DNA of 64,000 nucleotides from Floccifex porci (GTDB lineage Bacteria; Bacillota_I; Bacilli_A; Erysipelotrichales; Erysipelotrichaceae): NCBI RefSeq assembly GCF_009696175.1, contig NZ_VUMM01000003.1, positions 1 to 64,000 of the forward strand, read 5' to 3'. Shown piece by piece: positions 44,044 to 52,492 of this stretch (position 1 is its first letter; each line of letters starts with the position of its first letter). The notes under the pieces were generated by a model. It saw only the letters and a program-made list of their open reading frames with translations, ran no database searches and was not told where the DNA came from. The position numbers and the translations under genes were made by a program.

Positions 44044-45612
44044 TCACTTTTTCTTATATTTTGAAATAATGGACTCTGCACAGCGAATTCCATCAATGGC
44101 ACTGGTCATAATTCCTCCTGCATAACCTGATCCTTCTCCACAAGGATAGATTCCCTGAATATTGGACTGCAGCGAAGCATCTCTTATAATCCGTATACTG
44201 GAAGAACTTCTGGATTCCACTGCAGAAAGAATGGCCCCCTGATAAACAAAACCTGGAACTCTTTTTTCAAAATCCAGTAATGCTTCTTTTAAAGCCTGAT
44301 TGACTTCTTTACTGAATAAATCGTTTAAATTTCCAAAATGATATCCTAATGCATAGGTTGGTTTTACTTCTTCAAAATGGTCACTGGTCACATTGTTCAC
44401 ATAGTCTTTTGCCAGCTGAACAATTGTTTTATAAGAACCACTCATATTATATGCCTTTTCTTCCAGATTTCTCTGATAAGAAAGACCAGCAAACAATTCT
44501 TTGCCATAATCCGATTCATTGACCTGTACCAGCAAAGCACTATTGGCATTGACTCCATCACGAGATGCATAACTCATTCCATTGATCACCAGTTTGCCTT
44601 TCTGTGAACTGCAGGGAATCACATAGCCTCCTGGACACATACAGAATGAATACACACCTTTACGATTGCTGGCTGTATACGTTAACTGATAGCGGGCTGG
44701 AATCAGTCGAGGATCCGTGGCATATTCTTTTAACATCGCCTCATTGATATACTGCTGGGTGTGTTCAATTCTGACTCCTATGGCATAAGGCTTGTTTTCC
44801 ATACATAAACCTTTTTTATACAACATCCCAATGGTGTCTTCTGCCGAATGGCCGATACTCAAAATTAAAGCCTGGCAAGGTAATTTTTCCCCATTCACCC
44901 AGATGGATTCAATCTTTCCCTCTTTTACTTCTATATCTTCTAATTTTGAATCGAATAAAATAGAGCCTCCACATCGAATGATTTCTTTACGAATATTCTG
45001 CAGAATCCGTACAAAAGCATCCGTTCCAATGTGAGGATGAGCATCTATGAGAATTTCCTCTTTTGCCCCAAAACGATGCAGTTCTTCCAATACTTTACGA
45101 GCCCTTGCATCTTTAGAACGAGTGGTTAATTTCCCATCACTAAAGGTTCCAGCTCCTCCTTCTCCAAATTGAACGTTACATTCTTCATCCAGAATGCCTT
45201 CTTTCCAGAAACGGTTGACCTTTTCCATTCGTTTCTGTACTTCGCTTCCTCTTTCAATCACAATGGGACGATATCCTGCCTGTGCTAAAATCAGAGCCGC
45301 AAACATTCCAGCAGGCCCGAAGCCAGCAATCACAGGACGACTTTCCAGAGGCAAAGATCCAGATGCTGGAAAATAATAGGTTTCATCTGGACATATCTGA
45401 ACATCTTTATCTTTTAATGCTTTCTTTTCATTTTTAATTTGGCAGTCGATCACATAAGAAAATAAGACCTTTTGTTTGCGGGCATCCACGCTTTTTCTAT
45501 GAATCCGCCATGAAAAAAGGTCTTTTTTTGAAATATTCAATTTTTTCAATAGCTGTTTCTCGATTTCCTTATTTTCCTGTGAGCTGCATTTTACCTGAAA
45601 AACTCGAATCAT
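44044..45612 (-). CDS. FAD-dependent oxidoreductase (uncharacterised FAD-dehydrogenase family)
   Basis: 522 residues. The dinucleotide-binding motif is VIAGFGPAGMFAALILAQAG at about residue 90, followed by VIERGSEVQKRM and FGEGGAGTFSDGKLTTR. The C-terminus has YPCGEGSGYAGGIMTSAIDG. This is the family annotated as 'NAD(P)/FAD-dependent oxidoreductase' or 'FAD-dependent dehydrogenase'; the substrate is unknown. It sits upstream of yqeH in the same direction and a few bases after the acyltransferase gene in reading order. Confidence 0.88.
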   Translation of the reverse strand: MIRVFQVKCSSQENKEIEKQLLKKLNISKKDLFSWRIHRKSVDARKQKVLFSYVIDCQIKNEKKALKDKDVQICPDETYYFPASGSLPLESRPVIAGFGPAGMFAALILAQAGYRPIVIERGSEVQKRMEKVNRFWKEGILDEECNVQFGEGGAGTFSDGKLTTRSKDARARKVLEELHRFGAKEEILIDAHPHIGTDAFVRILQNIRKEIIRCGGSILFDSKLEDIEVKEGKIESIWVNGEKLPCQALILSIGHSAEDTIGMLYKKGLCMENKPYAIGVRIEHTQQYINEAMLKEYATDPRLIPARYQLTYTASNRKGVYSFCMCPGGYVIPCSSQKGKLVINGMSYASRDGVNANSALLVQVNESDYGKELFAGLSYQRNLEEKAYNMSGSYKTIVQLAKDYVNNVTSDHFEEVKPTYALGYHFGNLNDLFSKEVNQALKEALLDFEKRVPGFVYQGAILSAVESRSSSSIRIIRDASLQSNIQGIYPCGEGSGYAGGIMTSAIDGIRCAESIISKYKKK

Positions 45613-45615
45613 AAT

Positions 45616-46629
45616 TTATACCAGATTTTCTAAAATTGGATATTTTTCTTTATATCGAATCACAAATGTCGCAAATCCCTGAGACAATGCCAGTGTCACA
45701 AAATAGACAACCAGATGAGCTTTTGGGAATAGAATCAATAATACTTTTGCGAATAATATATGGGATGTATAAATCAGCAGTGATTCATTTCTTAATGTCA
45801 AATATGTATCTTTATATGGTTTTTTGATTGTCAGCATCCAGTTCACAAAAAAGTATACTGCTGGAATCAAAGATAAATACATACTTGTCAGATCTCTTAA
45901 AATTCCTGTAAAACGATAAATTGTTACTTCAATCACCAGTAAAATAAAACTGATCCCAAAGCCAATTCCATTGACTTTTACAGGCAATCTTCTTGTTTTT
46001 GACAACAATAATCCTATGCTTACAAATAAAGGACCAAAAAAGAATCCATTTCTTGCGGTTGTGAATACTTTTGTGAAAAAAGCATAAAAGAAAGAAAGAA
46101 CGGGTATCTGTTCCCATACAGGCGCATATACATTAATAAAATATCCAAATATATATAAAATTAAACTTAATTTTAAAGTCGTCATCAATCCTTTTTTAGA
46201 ATAGACAAAACAAACAATTAAAGTTGCTGTCATTAAAGCTGGTAAAAACCATAAATGATAGTAACTTCCATTCAATACCAAATCTCTTATATACGATATG
46301 ATATTCATAATTGAAAAACCATCACGTGTATAATCATATATTGAATAAGGTAAATAGATGACGGTCCATATTAAATAAATTTTTAATAGACGCAATAAAT
46401 AATGTTTTACATTTTTCTTATTCGTTTCTTTATCGTTTGACCATTTTCTAAAAAAGAAAAAACCAGAAGTAGTAAAAAAGAATGGTACGGCAATACGACA
46501 GATTGTCTGGATCCAATATGTATTTAACGTTTCACTGATTTCATAAAATGGAAACGTATGAATACAAACCACTAATAAAGCCGAAATGTATTTGGCAATA
46601 TCAATCATCGCATATTTCTTTTTTGTCAT
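45616..46629 (-). CDS. Acyltransferase-3 family membrane protein (like the membrane half of VanT)
   Basis: 337 residues with about ten membrane segments. AMIDIAKYISALLVVCIHTFPF at the N-terminus and AVPFFFTTSGFFFFRKW are the acyltransferase-3 hallmark. The gene begins three bases after the racemase stop. VanT serine racemases of VanG/VanC-type clusters consist of exactly such a membrane domain fused to a racemase domain, where it is thought to import L-serine. Here the two parts are separate and in reverse order. The alternative is an O-acetyltransferase of the cell wall (OatA-like). I infer the VanT-like role from the operon. Confidence 0.8.
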   Translation of the reverse strand: MTKKKYAMIDIAKYISALLVVCIHTFPFYEISETLNTYWIQTICRIAVPFFFTTSGFFFFRKWSNDKETNKKNVKHYLLRLLKIYLIWTVIYLPYSIYDYTRDGFSIMNIISYIRDLVLNGSYYHLWFLPALMTATLIVCFVYSKKGLMTTLKLSLILYIFGYFINVYAPVWEQIPVLSFFYAFFTKVFTTARNGFFFGPLFVSIGLLLSKTRRLPVKVNGIGFGISFILLVIEVTIYRFTGILRDLTSMYLSLIPAVYFFVNWMLTIKKPYKDTYLTLRNESLLIYTSHILFAKVLLILFPKAHLVVYFVTLALSQGFATFVIRYKEKYPILENLV

Positions 46630-46632
46630 CCC

Positions 46633-47781
46633 CTACCTCTTTTCTAATCTTGGAACACGAGCTGTAATACAGGAAAGTGTTTCATTATTAATGGTATGTG
46701 CCAGTCGACTGATCTGATCCACTGTCACTCTTTCCCCATTTTGTGTCCCAATAATACATACAATATCCCCTTGATGAACAGAATCCACATTGGTAACATC
46801 GACCATGCACTGATCCATACAAATATTTCCAATCAACGGACAGCGAACTCCATTGACAAGAACTTCCAGATTCTGATTGGATACCAGACGCGGAAGTCCA
46901 TCAGCATATCCGATACTGATTGTAGCCACTTTTACAGGTTTTGACGCAATATAATGTCTTCCATAGCTGACGCTTTGTCCGGGATGGATCCATTTTACCA
47001 AACTGACATTGGCATACAACGATAAAATCGGAATAAAATCTGGCTGGGATTCAATAGGAATGGAATCATCACTTGTCACACCCATATACAACAAACCAGG
47101 TCGACAGTAATCAAATCCCAGATCTCCATAATTTAAGATCCCATAACTGTTCTGAATATGACGAATTCCAGGATCAATTCCTTTTTCTTTTAAAGCGACA
47201 ATTACTTCATGAAACAGTTCAATCTGATGACTGGTAAAATCTTTATTTTCTTTTGATAAATCATCACTTACAGGAAAGTGAGAAAAGATCCCCTCTACCT
47301 GAAGATTAGACATTTGATATTCGGATACGATTTCATCCAGATTCTTTTCCTGATCCTGGTAAATAATTCCTGTTCGACACATACCTGTATCCACTTTACA
47401 ATGTGCACGAATCTTAACTTTTTTTTCTTTTGCGTAATCATTCAGACATTGTGCATATGAGTAAGAAATTAAAGACTGTACAATGTTTTCTTCATGAAGA
47501 TAATGAAAATGCTCTTCTGGTGTATATCCTAATATCAGAATATTTTCACAGATTCCTGCCTGACGTAAACGCAACGCTTCATCCACACTGGAAACACCAA
47601 AATAATCAATGCCACATTCAACTAAAGCTCTGGCACATTCAATGTCTCCATGTCCATACGCATTGGCTTTTACGATTCCCATAATTTTTGTCTGTCCAAT
47701 CAGTTTCTGAACTTCTTTCACATTATGGCTTATGGCCTGAGTATCAATTTCTGCCCAGCAGCGACTATAAGAAGCTAACAT
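46633..47781 (-). CDS. Alanine/serine racemase (VanT racemase-domain-like)
   Basis: 382 residues, a full alanine-racemase fold. The PLP lysine is K38 in MGIVKANAYGHG; the second catalytic base Tyr is in ATISIGYADGLPR. Near the C-terminus, HTINNETLSCITARVPR has Asn366 where typical alanine racemases have Tyr (INYE). As I recall, this Asn replaces Tyr354 of the Geobacillus enzyme in VanT serine racemases and favours serine. The ligase gene upstream overlaps it by seven bases. It may supply D-Ala, D-Ser or both. Confidence 0.88.
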   Translation of the reverse strand: MLASYSRCWAEIDTQAISHNVKEVQKLIGQTKIMGIVKANAYGHGDIECARALVECGIDYFGVSSVDEALRLRQAGICENILILGYTPEEHFHYLHEENIVQSLISYSYAQCLNDYAKEKKVKIRAHCKVDTGMCRTGIIYQDQEKNLDEIVSEYQMSNLQVEGIFSHFPVSDDLSKENKDFTSHQIELFHEVIVALKEKGIDPGIRHIQNSYGILNYGDLGFDYCRPGLLYMGVTSDDSIPIESQPDFIPILSLYANVSLVKWIHPGQSVSYGRHYIASKPVKVATISIGYADGLPRLVSNQNLEVLVNGVRCPLIGNICMDQCMVDVTNVDSVHQGDIVCIIGTQNGERVTVDQISRLAHTINNETLSCITARVPRLEKR

Positions 47782-48827
47782 GCTCCAACCACCCTTTGCA
47801 TAGCCAGTTCAATCAGCTGATCGATCAGATCCGGGAATTCCAATCCCGCTTCTTTCATCATAGATGGATATCTTGATGTTGCAGTCATTCCTGGAATGGT
47901 ATTCAATTCATTTAAAATCACTTTCTGATCTTTTGTCACAAACATATCTACACGAGCCAGCCCTGAGCAGTTCATTGCGACATAAACTTCTCTGGCAAGA
48001 GTCTGTGCCTGGTCAAAAATTTCTTTTGAAATACGAGCTGGACAATAAATGTTGGCTCCATCCATCGCATATTTTCCTTCAAAATCAAAAATACCACGAG
48101 TAATTTCAATTTCATCACAGCTTCCTGTACGAATCGTTTCATTTCCCATAACCGCACAGCCAATTTCAAATCCATCAATCATTTCTTCTACCAGGATTTT
48201 TCCACGACCATCATAATAAAAAGCTTCTTCTACTGCTTTATCAAATTCTTCTTTATTGTTTACTTTTGAAACTCCATAACTGCTTCCAGCATTGCATGGT
48301 TTAACGATCCAAGGCAAAGGAAACTGTTCTTTAATCTGTTCAAAAGTCAGATTTTCTTTACGTTTATTTAAACATACATATTTTGCACAGGGAATATGAG
48401 CTTCATCACATAAGATATGCATGATTTCTTTATCCATAGAAATTGCACTGCTCATTGTATCGCATCCAACATAATGAATGTTCATCACTTCCAGCAAGCC
48501 CTGCAGTGTACCATCTTCACAATTCTTTCCATGAACGACTGGAAATACACAATCCAATGGAACAAACTGACTGGATCCATCCAGTAAAATAACTCCTTTA
48601 TGAACCCATGCACATGGAATACAGTTTTCTTCTTTTTTCCAGTGATCGTGTTCTAAATCATCGATGGATCCATTGTATACATAAAAATGTCCTTCTGTAT
48701 CGATTCCAATTTTTATAATTTCATATTTTTCTTCATGAATCTGTCTTAAAAAGGAAGCAGTGGAATGAAGTGAAACCGAATATTCACTGCTTTGTCCTCC
48801 AAAAATTACACCTAATTTCAATCGCAT
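47775..48827 (-). CDS. D-alanine--D-X ligase, VanG-like (probable D-Ala-D-Ser or D-Ala-D-Ala)
   Basis: 350 residues of the ATP-grasp D-Ala ligase family. VIFGGQSSEYSVSL is the N-terminal loop, KPCNAGSSYGV the ATP-site loop and NELNTIPGMTATSRYP the C-terminal metal site. The omega-loop segment IEITRGIFDFEGKYAMDGA followed by CPARI, and CSGLARVDMF, resemble VanG-type enzymes more than generic Ddl in my reading. It feeds the dipeptide to MurF, encoded three bases upstream. Whether the second residue is Ser or Ala cannot be proved from sequence alone. Confidence 0.87.
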   Translation of the reverse strand: MRLKLGVIFGGQSSEYSVSLHSTASFLRQIHEEKYEIIKIGIDTEGHFYVYNGSIDDLEHDHWKKEENCIPCAWVHKGVILLDGSSQFVPLDCVFPVVHGKNCEDGTLQGLLEVMNIHYVGCDTMSSAISMDKEIMHILCDEAHIPCAKYVCLNKRKENLTFEQIKEQFPLPWIVKPCNAGSSYGVSKVNNKEEFDKAVEEAFYYDGRGKILVEEMIDGFEIGCAVMGNETIRTGSCDEIEITRGIFDFEGKYAMDGANIYCPARISKEIFDQAQTLAREVYVAMNCSGLARVDMFVTKDQKVILNELNTIPGMTATSRYPSMMKEAGLEFPDLIDQLIELAMQRVVGAC

Positions 48828-48829
48828 AA

Positions 48830-50176
48830 CTATTCCTCCCTGATCAATGCACTCACAATTTTATCCATAGCCATAGCACGACTTCCTTTGATCAGAATCG
48901 CACTATCCTGACTGATATACGTTTTCAGTATCTGAACACATTCTTCTTTTGTTTCAAACCACTGACCATTGTACGCCTTTGCCGTGAATTTGGATAGAGG
49001 TCCACAGCAAATTAATACATCAATTCCGGATTTTAATGCATAAGAACCAATATTTTCATGCAGAGCCACTTCATCTTTTCCTAAATCCAGCATATCCGAT
49101 AATACGGCAATATGATGTTTTGCGGGAAGACTCATTAACGTATCAATGGCTGCCATTGCACTTTCTGGATTGGATTTATAAGAATCATCCAATATTTTAC
49201 ATGGACCCAGCTGAATCAGCTGCGTTCTCATTTTTGTCATTTCCATTTCAGACAATCCTTTTAAAATAGACTCTTCTTTAATACCTTCCTGTAATGCCAG
49301 GGCAATACAAGGCAAAGCATTGGTTGCCTGATGAGCCCCTAATGCATGTACTTTTACTTCTGAATGCAGACAGGAACACGTAAATGTCATACAGTCTTTC
49401 ACAAATTTTAAATCCGAAGTAATACAAATGGATGTATCTTTCCCAAAAGGAATGGCTTTTTTATGTTTAAAATCCAATGTTTTTAACACTTCTTCAATTT
49501 CTTTACTTTCATGATTATAGAATAATGTTCCATAATCTTTCATATTCTCAAAAATTTCACATTTTGCCTGTGCAATTTCATATTTACCACCCAGATTTTC
49601 CATATGTGCCGAACCAATCGTTGTGATAATGGTACAATCTGGCTGTGCCAATGAGCATAAAAATTCAATTTCCTTTCGATTTTCCATACCCATTTCCAGA
49701 ATTCCAACTTCTACATCTTCATCAAATTCTAATATCGTTAAAGGAAGTCCAATTTCATTGTTGTGATTTCCCTGTGTTTTCTGGGTCTTCTTTTCCTGAG
49801 AAAAAATGGAACACAGCATATCTTTACAGCTGGTCTTTCCATTTGAACCAGTAATCGCATATATTTTACAATGAAGCTGTTCCAGATAAGCTTTTGATAA
49901 AAGCTGTAACGCTTTTGTAGTATCCTCTACCAGTATATACGGAATCCCTTCTGGATAAGGAAGATGGTCTTTCTGCCATAATACAGCTCCCACACGATCT
50001 TTTATTTCTTCCACAAAAGAATGTCCATCCACTTTTTGTCCGATCATCGGTATAAATAAAGAGTTCTTATCTACCTGTCTTGAATCAATTTGAACTCCTT
50101 CAATCATCTGTTCTACATTTCCATAAGCGGTACTTTCTAACATTTCCGCAATCTTCTTCACACTTCTTCTTATCAT
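48830..50176 (-). CDS. murF: UDP-N-acetylmuramoyl-tripeptide--D-alanyl-D-alanine ligase
   Basis: 448 residues. The Mur-ligase ATP site is ITGSNGKTSCKDM (about residue 113), followed by NHNNEIGLPLTIL and DDSYKSNPESAMAA. It adds the D-Ala-D-X dipeptide to UDP-MurNAc-tripeptide. AGAGGTTTTAT precedes the ATG. It is the first gene of the cell-wall operon with the ligase, racemase and membrane protein downstream. Confidence 0.94.
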   Translation of the reverse strand: MIRRSVKKIAEMLESTAYGNVEQMIEGVQIDSRQVDKNSLFIPMIGQKVDGHSFVEEIKDRVGAVLWQKDHLPYPEGIPYILVEDTTKALQLLSKAYLEQLHCKIYAITGSNGKTSCKDMLCSIFSQEKKTQKTQGNHNNEIGLPLTILEFDEDVEVGILEMGMENRKEIEFLCSLAQPDCTIITTIGSAHMENLGGKYEIAQAKCEIFENMKDYGTLFYNHESKEIEEVLKTLDFKHKKAIPFGKDTSICITSDLKFVKDCMTFTCSCLHSEVKVHALGAHQATNALPCIALALQEGIKEESILKGLSEMEMTKMRTQLIQLGPCKILDDSYKSNPESAMAAIDTLMSLPAKHHIAVLSDMLDLGKDEVALHENIGSYALKSGIDVLICCGPLSKFTAKAYNGQWFETKEECVQILKTYISQDSAILIKGSRAMAMDKIVSALIREE

Positions 50177-50198
50177 ATAAAACCTCTAATTTCACTTT

Positions 50199-50204
50199 AT
50201 TATA
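50199..50204 (-). promoter_or_regulatory. Extended -10 promoter of the murF operon
   Basis: TGCTATAAT (extended -10; TATAAT at 50204-50199) lies about 22 bases before the murF ATG. No good -35 is visible, which is common for extended -10 promoters. Confidence 0.55.
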
Positions 50205-50364
50205 GCATACTTCAATCGTTTTCTGATTGAAATCATAGAGCATTTTCTATTATCTCCTTTTTAATGGTATCATCCCCCACTTTTCTATTAAAAATGGCTT
50301 TCTATATAAAAAAATAAAGAAAAAAAAGTCAAAAAACATTCATTTCACATATTTTCCCATATAT

Positions 50365-50393
50365 TTCACACATTTTGTGTTTATATATATGAT
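50365..50393 (+). promoter_or_regulatory. Promoter of the candidate small RNA
   Basis: -35 TTCACA (50365-50370), 17-base spacer, -10 TATGAT (50388-50393), or alternatively TATACT at 50393-50398. It would start transcription near 50400. Confidence 0.5.
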
Positions 50394-50399
50394 ATACTT

Positions 50400-50516
50400 C
50401 TATCAAGCAAGGAACATTTAAAGCCTTGCCGGTATGAATTGATATTCATACTAATTTTCTATCCCCTTAATTTATGAAAAGGCAAGCATCCCCTTAGCTT
50501 GTCTTTTCGCTTTTTT
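50400..50516 (+). ncRNA. Candidate small RNA with three hairpins and two AUCCCCUUA motifs
   Basis: No open frame covers this stretch. Stem 1 is GCAAGG/CCTTGC (50407-50429). Stem 2 is GTATGAAT/ATTCATAC (50432-50451). Stem 3 is AAAAGGCAAGC/GCTTGTCTTTT (50477-50507), followed by TTTTCG then a T run, so it acts as terminator. ATCCCCTTA occurs twice: single-stranded at 50461-50469 and in the loop of stem 3 at 50488-50496. C-rich unpaired motifs of this kind are known in Gram-positive sRNAs that pair with Shine-Dalgarno sequences (RsaE/RoxS type). It is not recognisably 6S, SRP or tmRNA. Confidence 0.6.
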
Positions 50517-50554
50517 ATGATGTATACTTACCTTATCAAAAGGAGATATATAAT

Positions 50555-50950
50555 ATGTGCATATTCTGTAAAATTGTAAACAAAGAAATCCCTAATTATA
50601 CGATTTATGAAGACGATCAGGTACTGGCCTTTCTGGATGTCAATCCCACTGCTTATGGTCATACACTGGTTATCCCTAAAAAACATTATGAATCTTTTGT
50701 TGAATGTTCTTCTGATGATTTGAATCATGTAATGGAAGTGGCTCAGAAAATTGCGAAAAAGATGCAGGAAAACTTACATTGCGATGGAATCAACATTTTA
50801 TCAAATGTAGGTGAACAGGCAGGTCAAAGCGTTCATCATTTTCATGTTCATTTAATTCCAAGATATAAGGATTCAGATGTGATTCAAATTGAATTCAATC
50901 CAATTGAAAGCGTTGATTTTAGTGAGATAATTCAGAAGATCGGATTCTAG
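50555..50950 (+). CDS. hit: HIT-family protein
   Basis: 131 residues. The N-terminus CIFCKIVNKEIPN supplies the zinc-binding Cys residues, and the active-site histidine triad is in QSVHHFHVHLIPR (HxHxH). Such proteins hydrolyse nucleoside phosphoramidates or AMP-linked compounds. AAAAGGAGATAT precedes the ATG. The SIS gene follows after two bases. Confidence 0.93.
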   Translation: MCIFCKIVNKEIPNYTIYEDDQVLAFLDVNPTAYGHTLVIPKKHYESFVECSSDDLNHVMEVAQKIAKKMQENLHCDGINILSNVGEQAGQSVHHFHVHLIPRYKDSDVIQIEFNPIESVDFSEIIQKIGF

Positions 50951-50952
50951 TT

Positions 50953-51672
50953 ATGAAAGAAGTATTTGAAATTGGTTTGAACCTGATTCGAAAGATTGAA
51001 GAAACACAAAGTGAAAATTTAGAAGCCTCTGGTATATTAATTGCCCATGCTTTTATGAATGGTCATCAATTTTTTGTCAGTGGTTCCGGACACTCTCATA
51101 CCGTAACCGAAGAATTTTATGGAAGAGCAGGTGGTCTGGCTTTTGTCAAACCCATTCTGACCAGTGAATTAACTTTAACCGAACATCCAACCAAAAGTTC
51201 TTATCTGGAACGATTGAATGGATATGCCAGTATTCTGGCTGAGCTGTATCATATTTCCAAAGACGATGTCGTTTTAATTGCTTCAAATTCAGGAAGAAAT
51301 GCCTATCCTGTTGAATTAGCCATTGAATCCAAAAAAAGAGGGGCAAAAGTTATTGCCATCACCAATATTAATCATTCCAGCCAGGTCACAAGCCGTCATG
51401 AATCTGGATTGCTGCTAAAAGATATTGCTGATATTGTCATCGACAATTGCGGTGTGATTGGTGACAGTGCTTTACAGCTGGAAGGAATGAATGCAGGAAT
51501 GTGTCCTACTTCCAGTATGGCCAATTCGTTCATCGTTCAGGCCATTAATGTAGCTTGTGGACAGGAACTATTAAAAAATGGAGTACAGCCTCCTGTATTT
51601 GTTTCTTTAAATTGCGATGGAAATGAAGACGTAAACGACAAACTGTTTAAAAAATATACTCGAGTGTATTAA
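50953..51672 (+). CDS. SIS-domain protein (UPF0309 type)
   Basis: 239 residues, one SIS domain: FFVSGSGHSHTVTEEFYGRAGG, then IASNSGRNAYPVELA and GADs such as VIGDSALQLEGM. These are the features of the UPF0309 family of sugar-phosphate-binding proteins; the substrate is unknown. It follows hit directly without its own strong Shine-Dalgarno, so the two are co-translated. Confidence 0.85.
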   Translation: MKEVFEIGLNLIRKIEETQSENLEASGILIAHAFMNGHQFFVSGSGHSHTVTEEFYGRAGGLAFVKPILTSELTLTEHPTKSSYLERLNGYASILAELYHISKDDVVLIASNSGRNAYPVELAIESKKRGAKVIAITNINHSSQVTSRHESGLLLKDIADIVIDNCGVIGDSALQLEGMNAGMCPTSSMANSFIVQAINVACGQELLKNGVQPPVFVSLNCDGNEDVNDKLFKKYTRVY

Positions 51673-51705
51673 TAAAGAGGTATGTCTCAATCATACCTCT
51701 TTATT
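51671..51705. terminator. Strong bidirectional terminator
   Basis: A 14-bp stem AATAAAGAGGTATG/CATACCTCTTTATT with a seven-base loop lies between the convergent SIS gene and the gene ending at 51701. Confidence 0.9.
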
Positions 51706-52483
51706 CAATTCTTTCAATATTATACTGGCTTCCATATACTCTTTGTATATAAGCATCAAAATTCAGAATCTGCCATTCATTATCCGATAAATACGCTTTT
51801 TCCCCAAATATGTCCTGTTTATCCACTTTCATTCCATCATTGATTTCTGGAACCGATACCGTATAATACAGTGCCATTCTTGAATCCTGGTATTCATAAA
51901 TCAACCGGTATATCACAAGAATTCGATCACTCGATTTTGAACTGTTTGATTTCATAAATACTCTATATACACTTTGTGCTTCTATAAATTCTGCTTCTTT
52001 CTGTTCATTGATTTCAAATATCTGTTCAACATTGGATTCAACGTATTCCAAAGACGCCTTTAATACCTTATCAATATATTTCTTATCAATATCTGCTAAA
52101 GAATCGTATCGATTATTCAATCCTTCTACCACAATATCCGCTTCTAAATGTACAGGTTTAAAATGATACTGACTGGCCAATTGTTCATCATAGGATGCAC
52201 TGACATGAACAACGTCTCCATTGCTTAAATTTTCATTGGGAGCAATCGTATATGTTACACTCTGTAAAAAGTCCTGTGTTCTTTGATTGATATCCAATGT
52301 ATTATTTTTACAGACCGCCAAAGCCATTCCATTTTCTCCCGTATATTGAATATCCAATCCCTGCATGACATCTACTTCAATGGTTCTTAAAAAGAATATA
52401 TAAGTGATCAGTACAAGTAAGATACAGATTACAGATAAAGAGAAAAAATAAGTCAGCTTTGTTTTTATTTTTTCTTTATTCAT
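51701..52483 (-). CDS. Hypothetical membrane-anchored extracytoplasmic protein
   Basis: 260 residues. One hydrophobic segment near residues 10-32 (LTYFFSLSVICILLVLITYI) anchors a large extracytoplasmic part. The domain begins VDVMQGLDIQYTGENG and contains two likely beta-rich modules; I see no enzymatic motif. It follows recG closely, so it is probably in the same operon. I do not recognise the family. Confidence 0.7.
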   Translation of the reverse strand: MNKEKIKTKLTYFFSLSVICILLVLITYIFFLRTIEVDVMQGLDIQYTGENGMALAVCKNNTLDINQRTQDFLQSVTYTIAPNENLSNGDVVHVSASYDEQLASQYHFKPVHLEADIVVEGLNNRYDSLADIDKKYIDKVLKASLEYVESNVEQIFEINEQKEAEFIEAQSVYRVFMKSNSSKSSDRILVIYRLIYEYQDSRMALYYTVSVPEINDGMKVDKQDIFGEKAYLSDNEWQILNFDAYIQRVYGSQYNIERIE

Positions 52484-52492
52484 AGTTTTATT

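Noticed and set aside
50400-50516. 6S RNA, SRP RNA or tmRNA
   Set aside because: It is too short for 6S or tmRNA, has separate hairpins rather than one long rod, and lacks the SRP tetraloop sequence.
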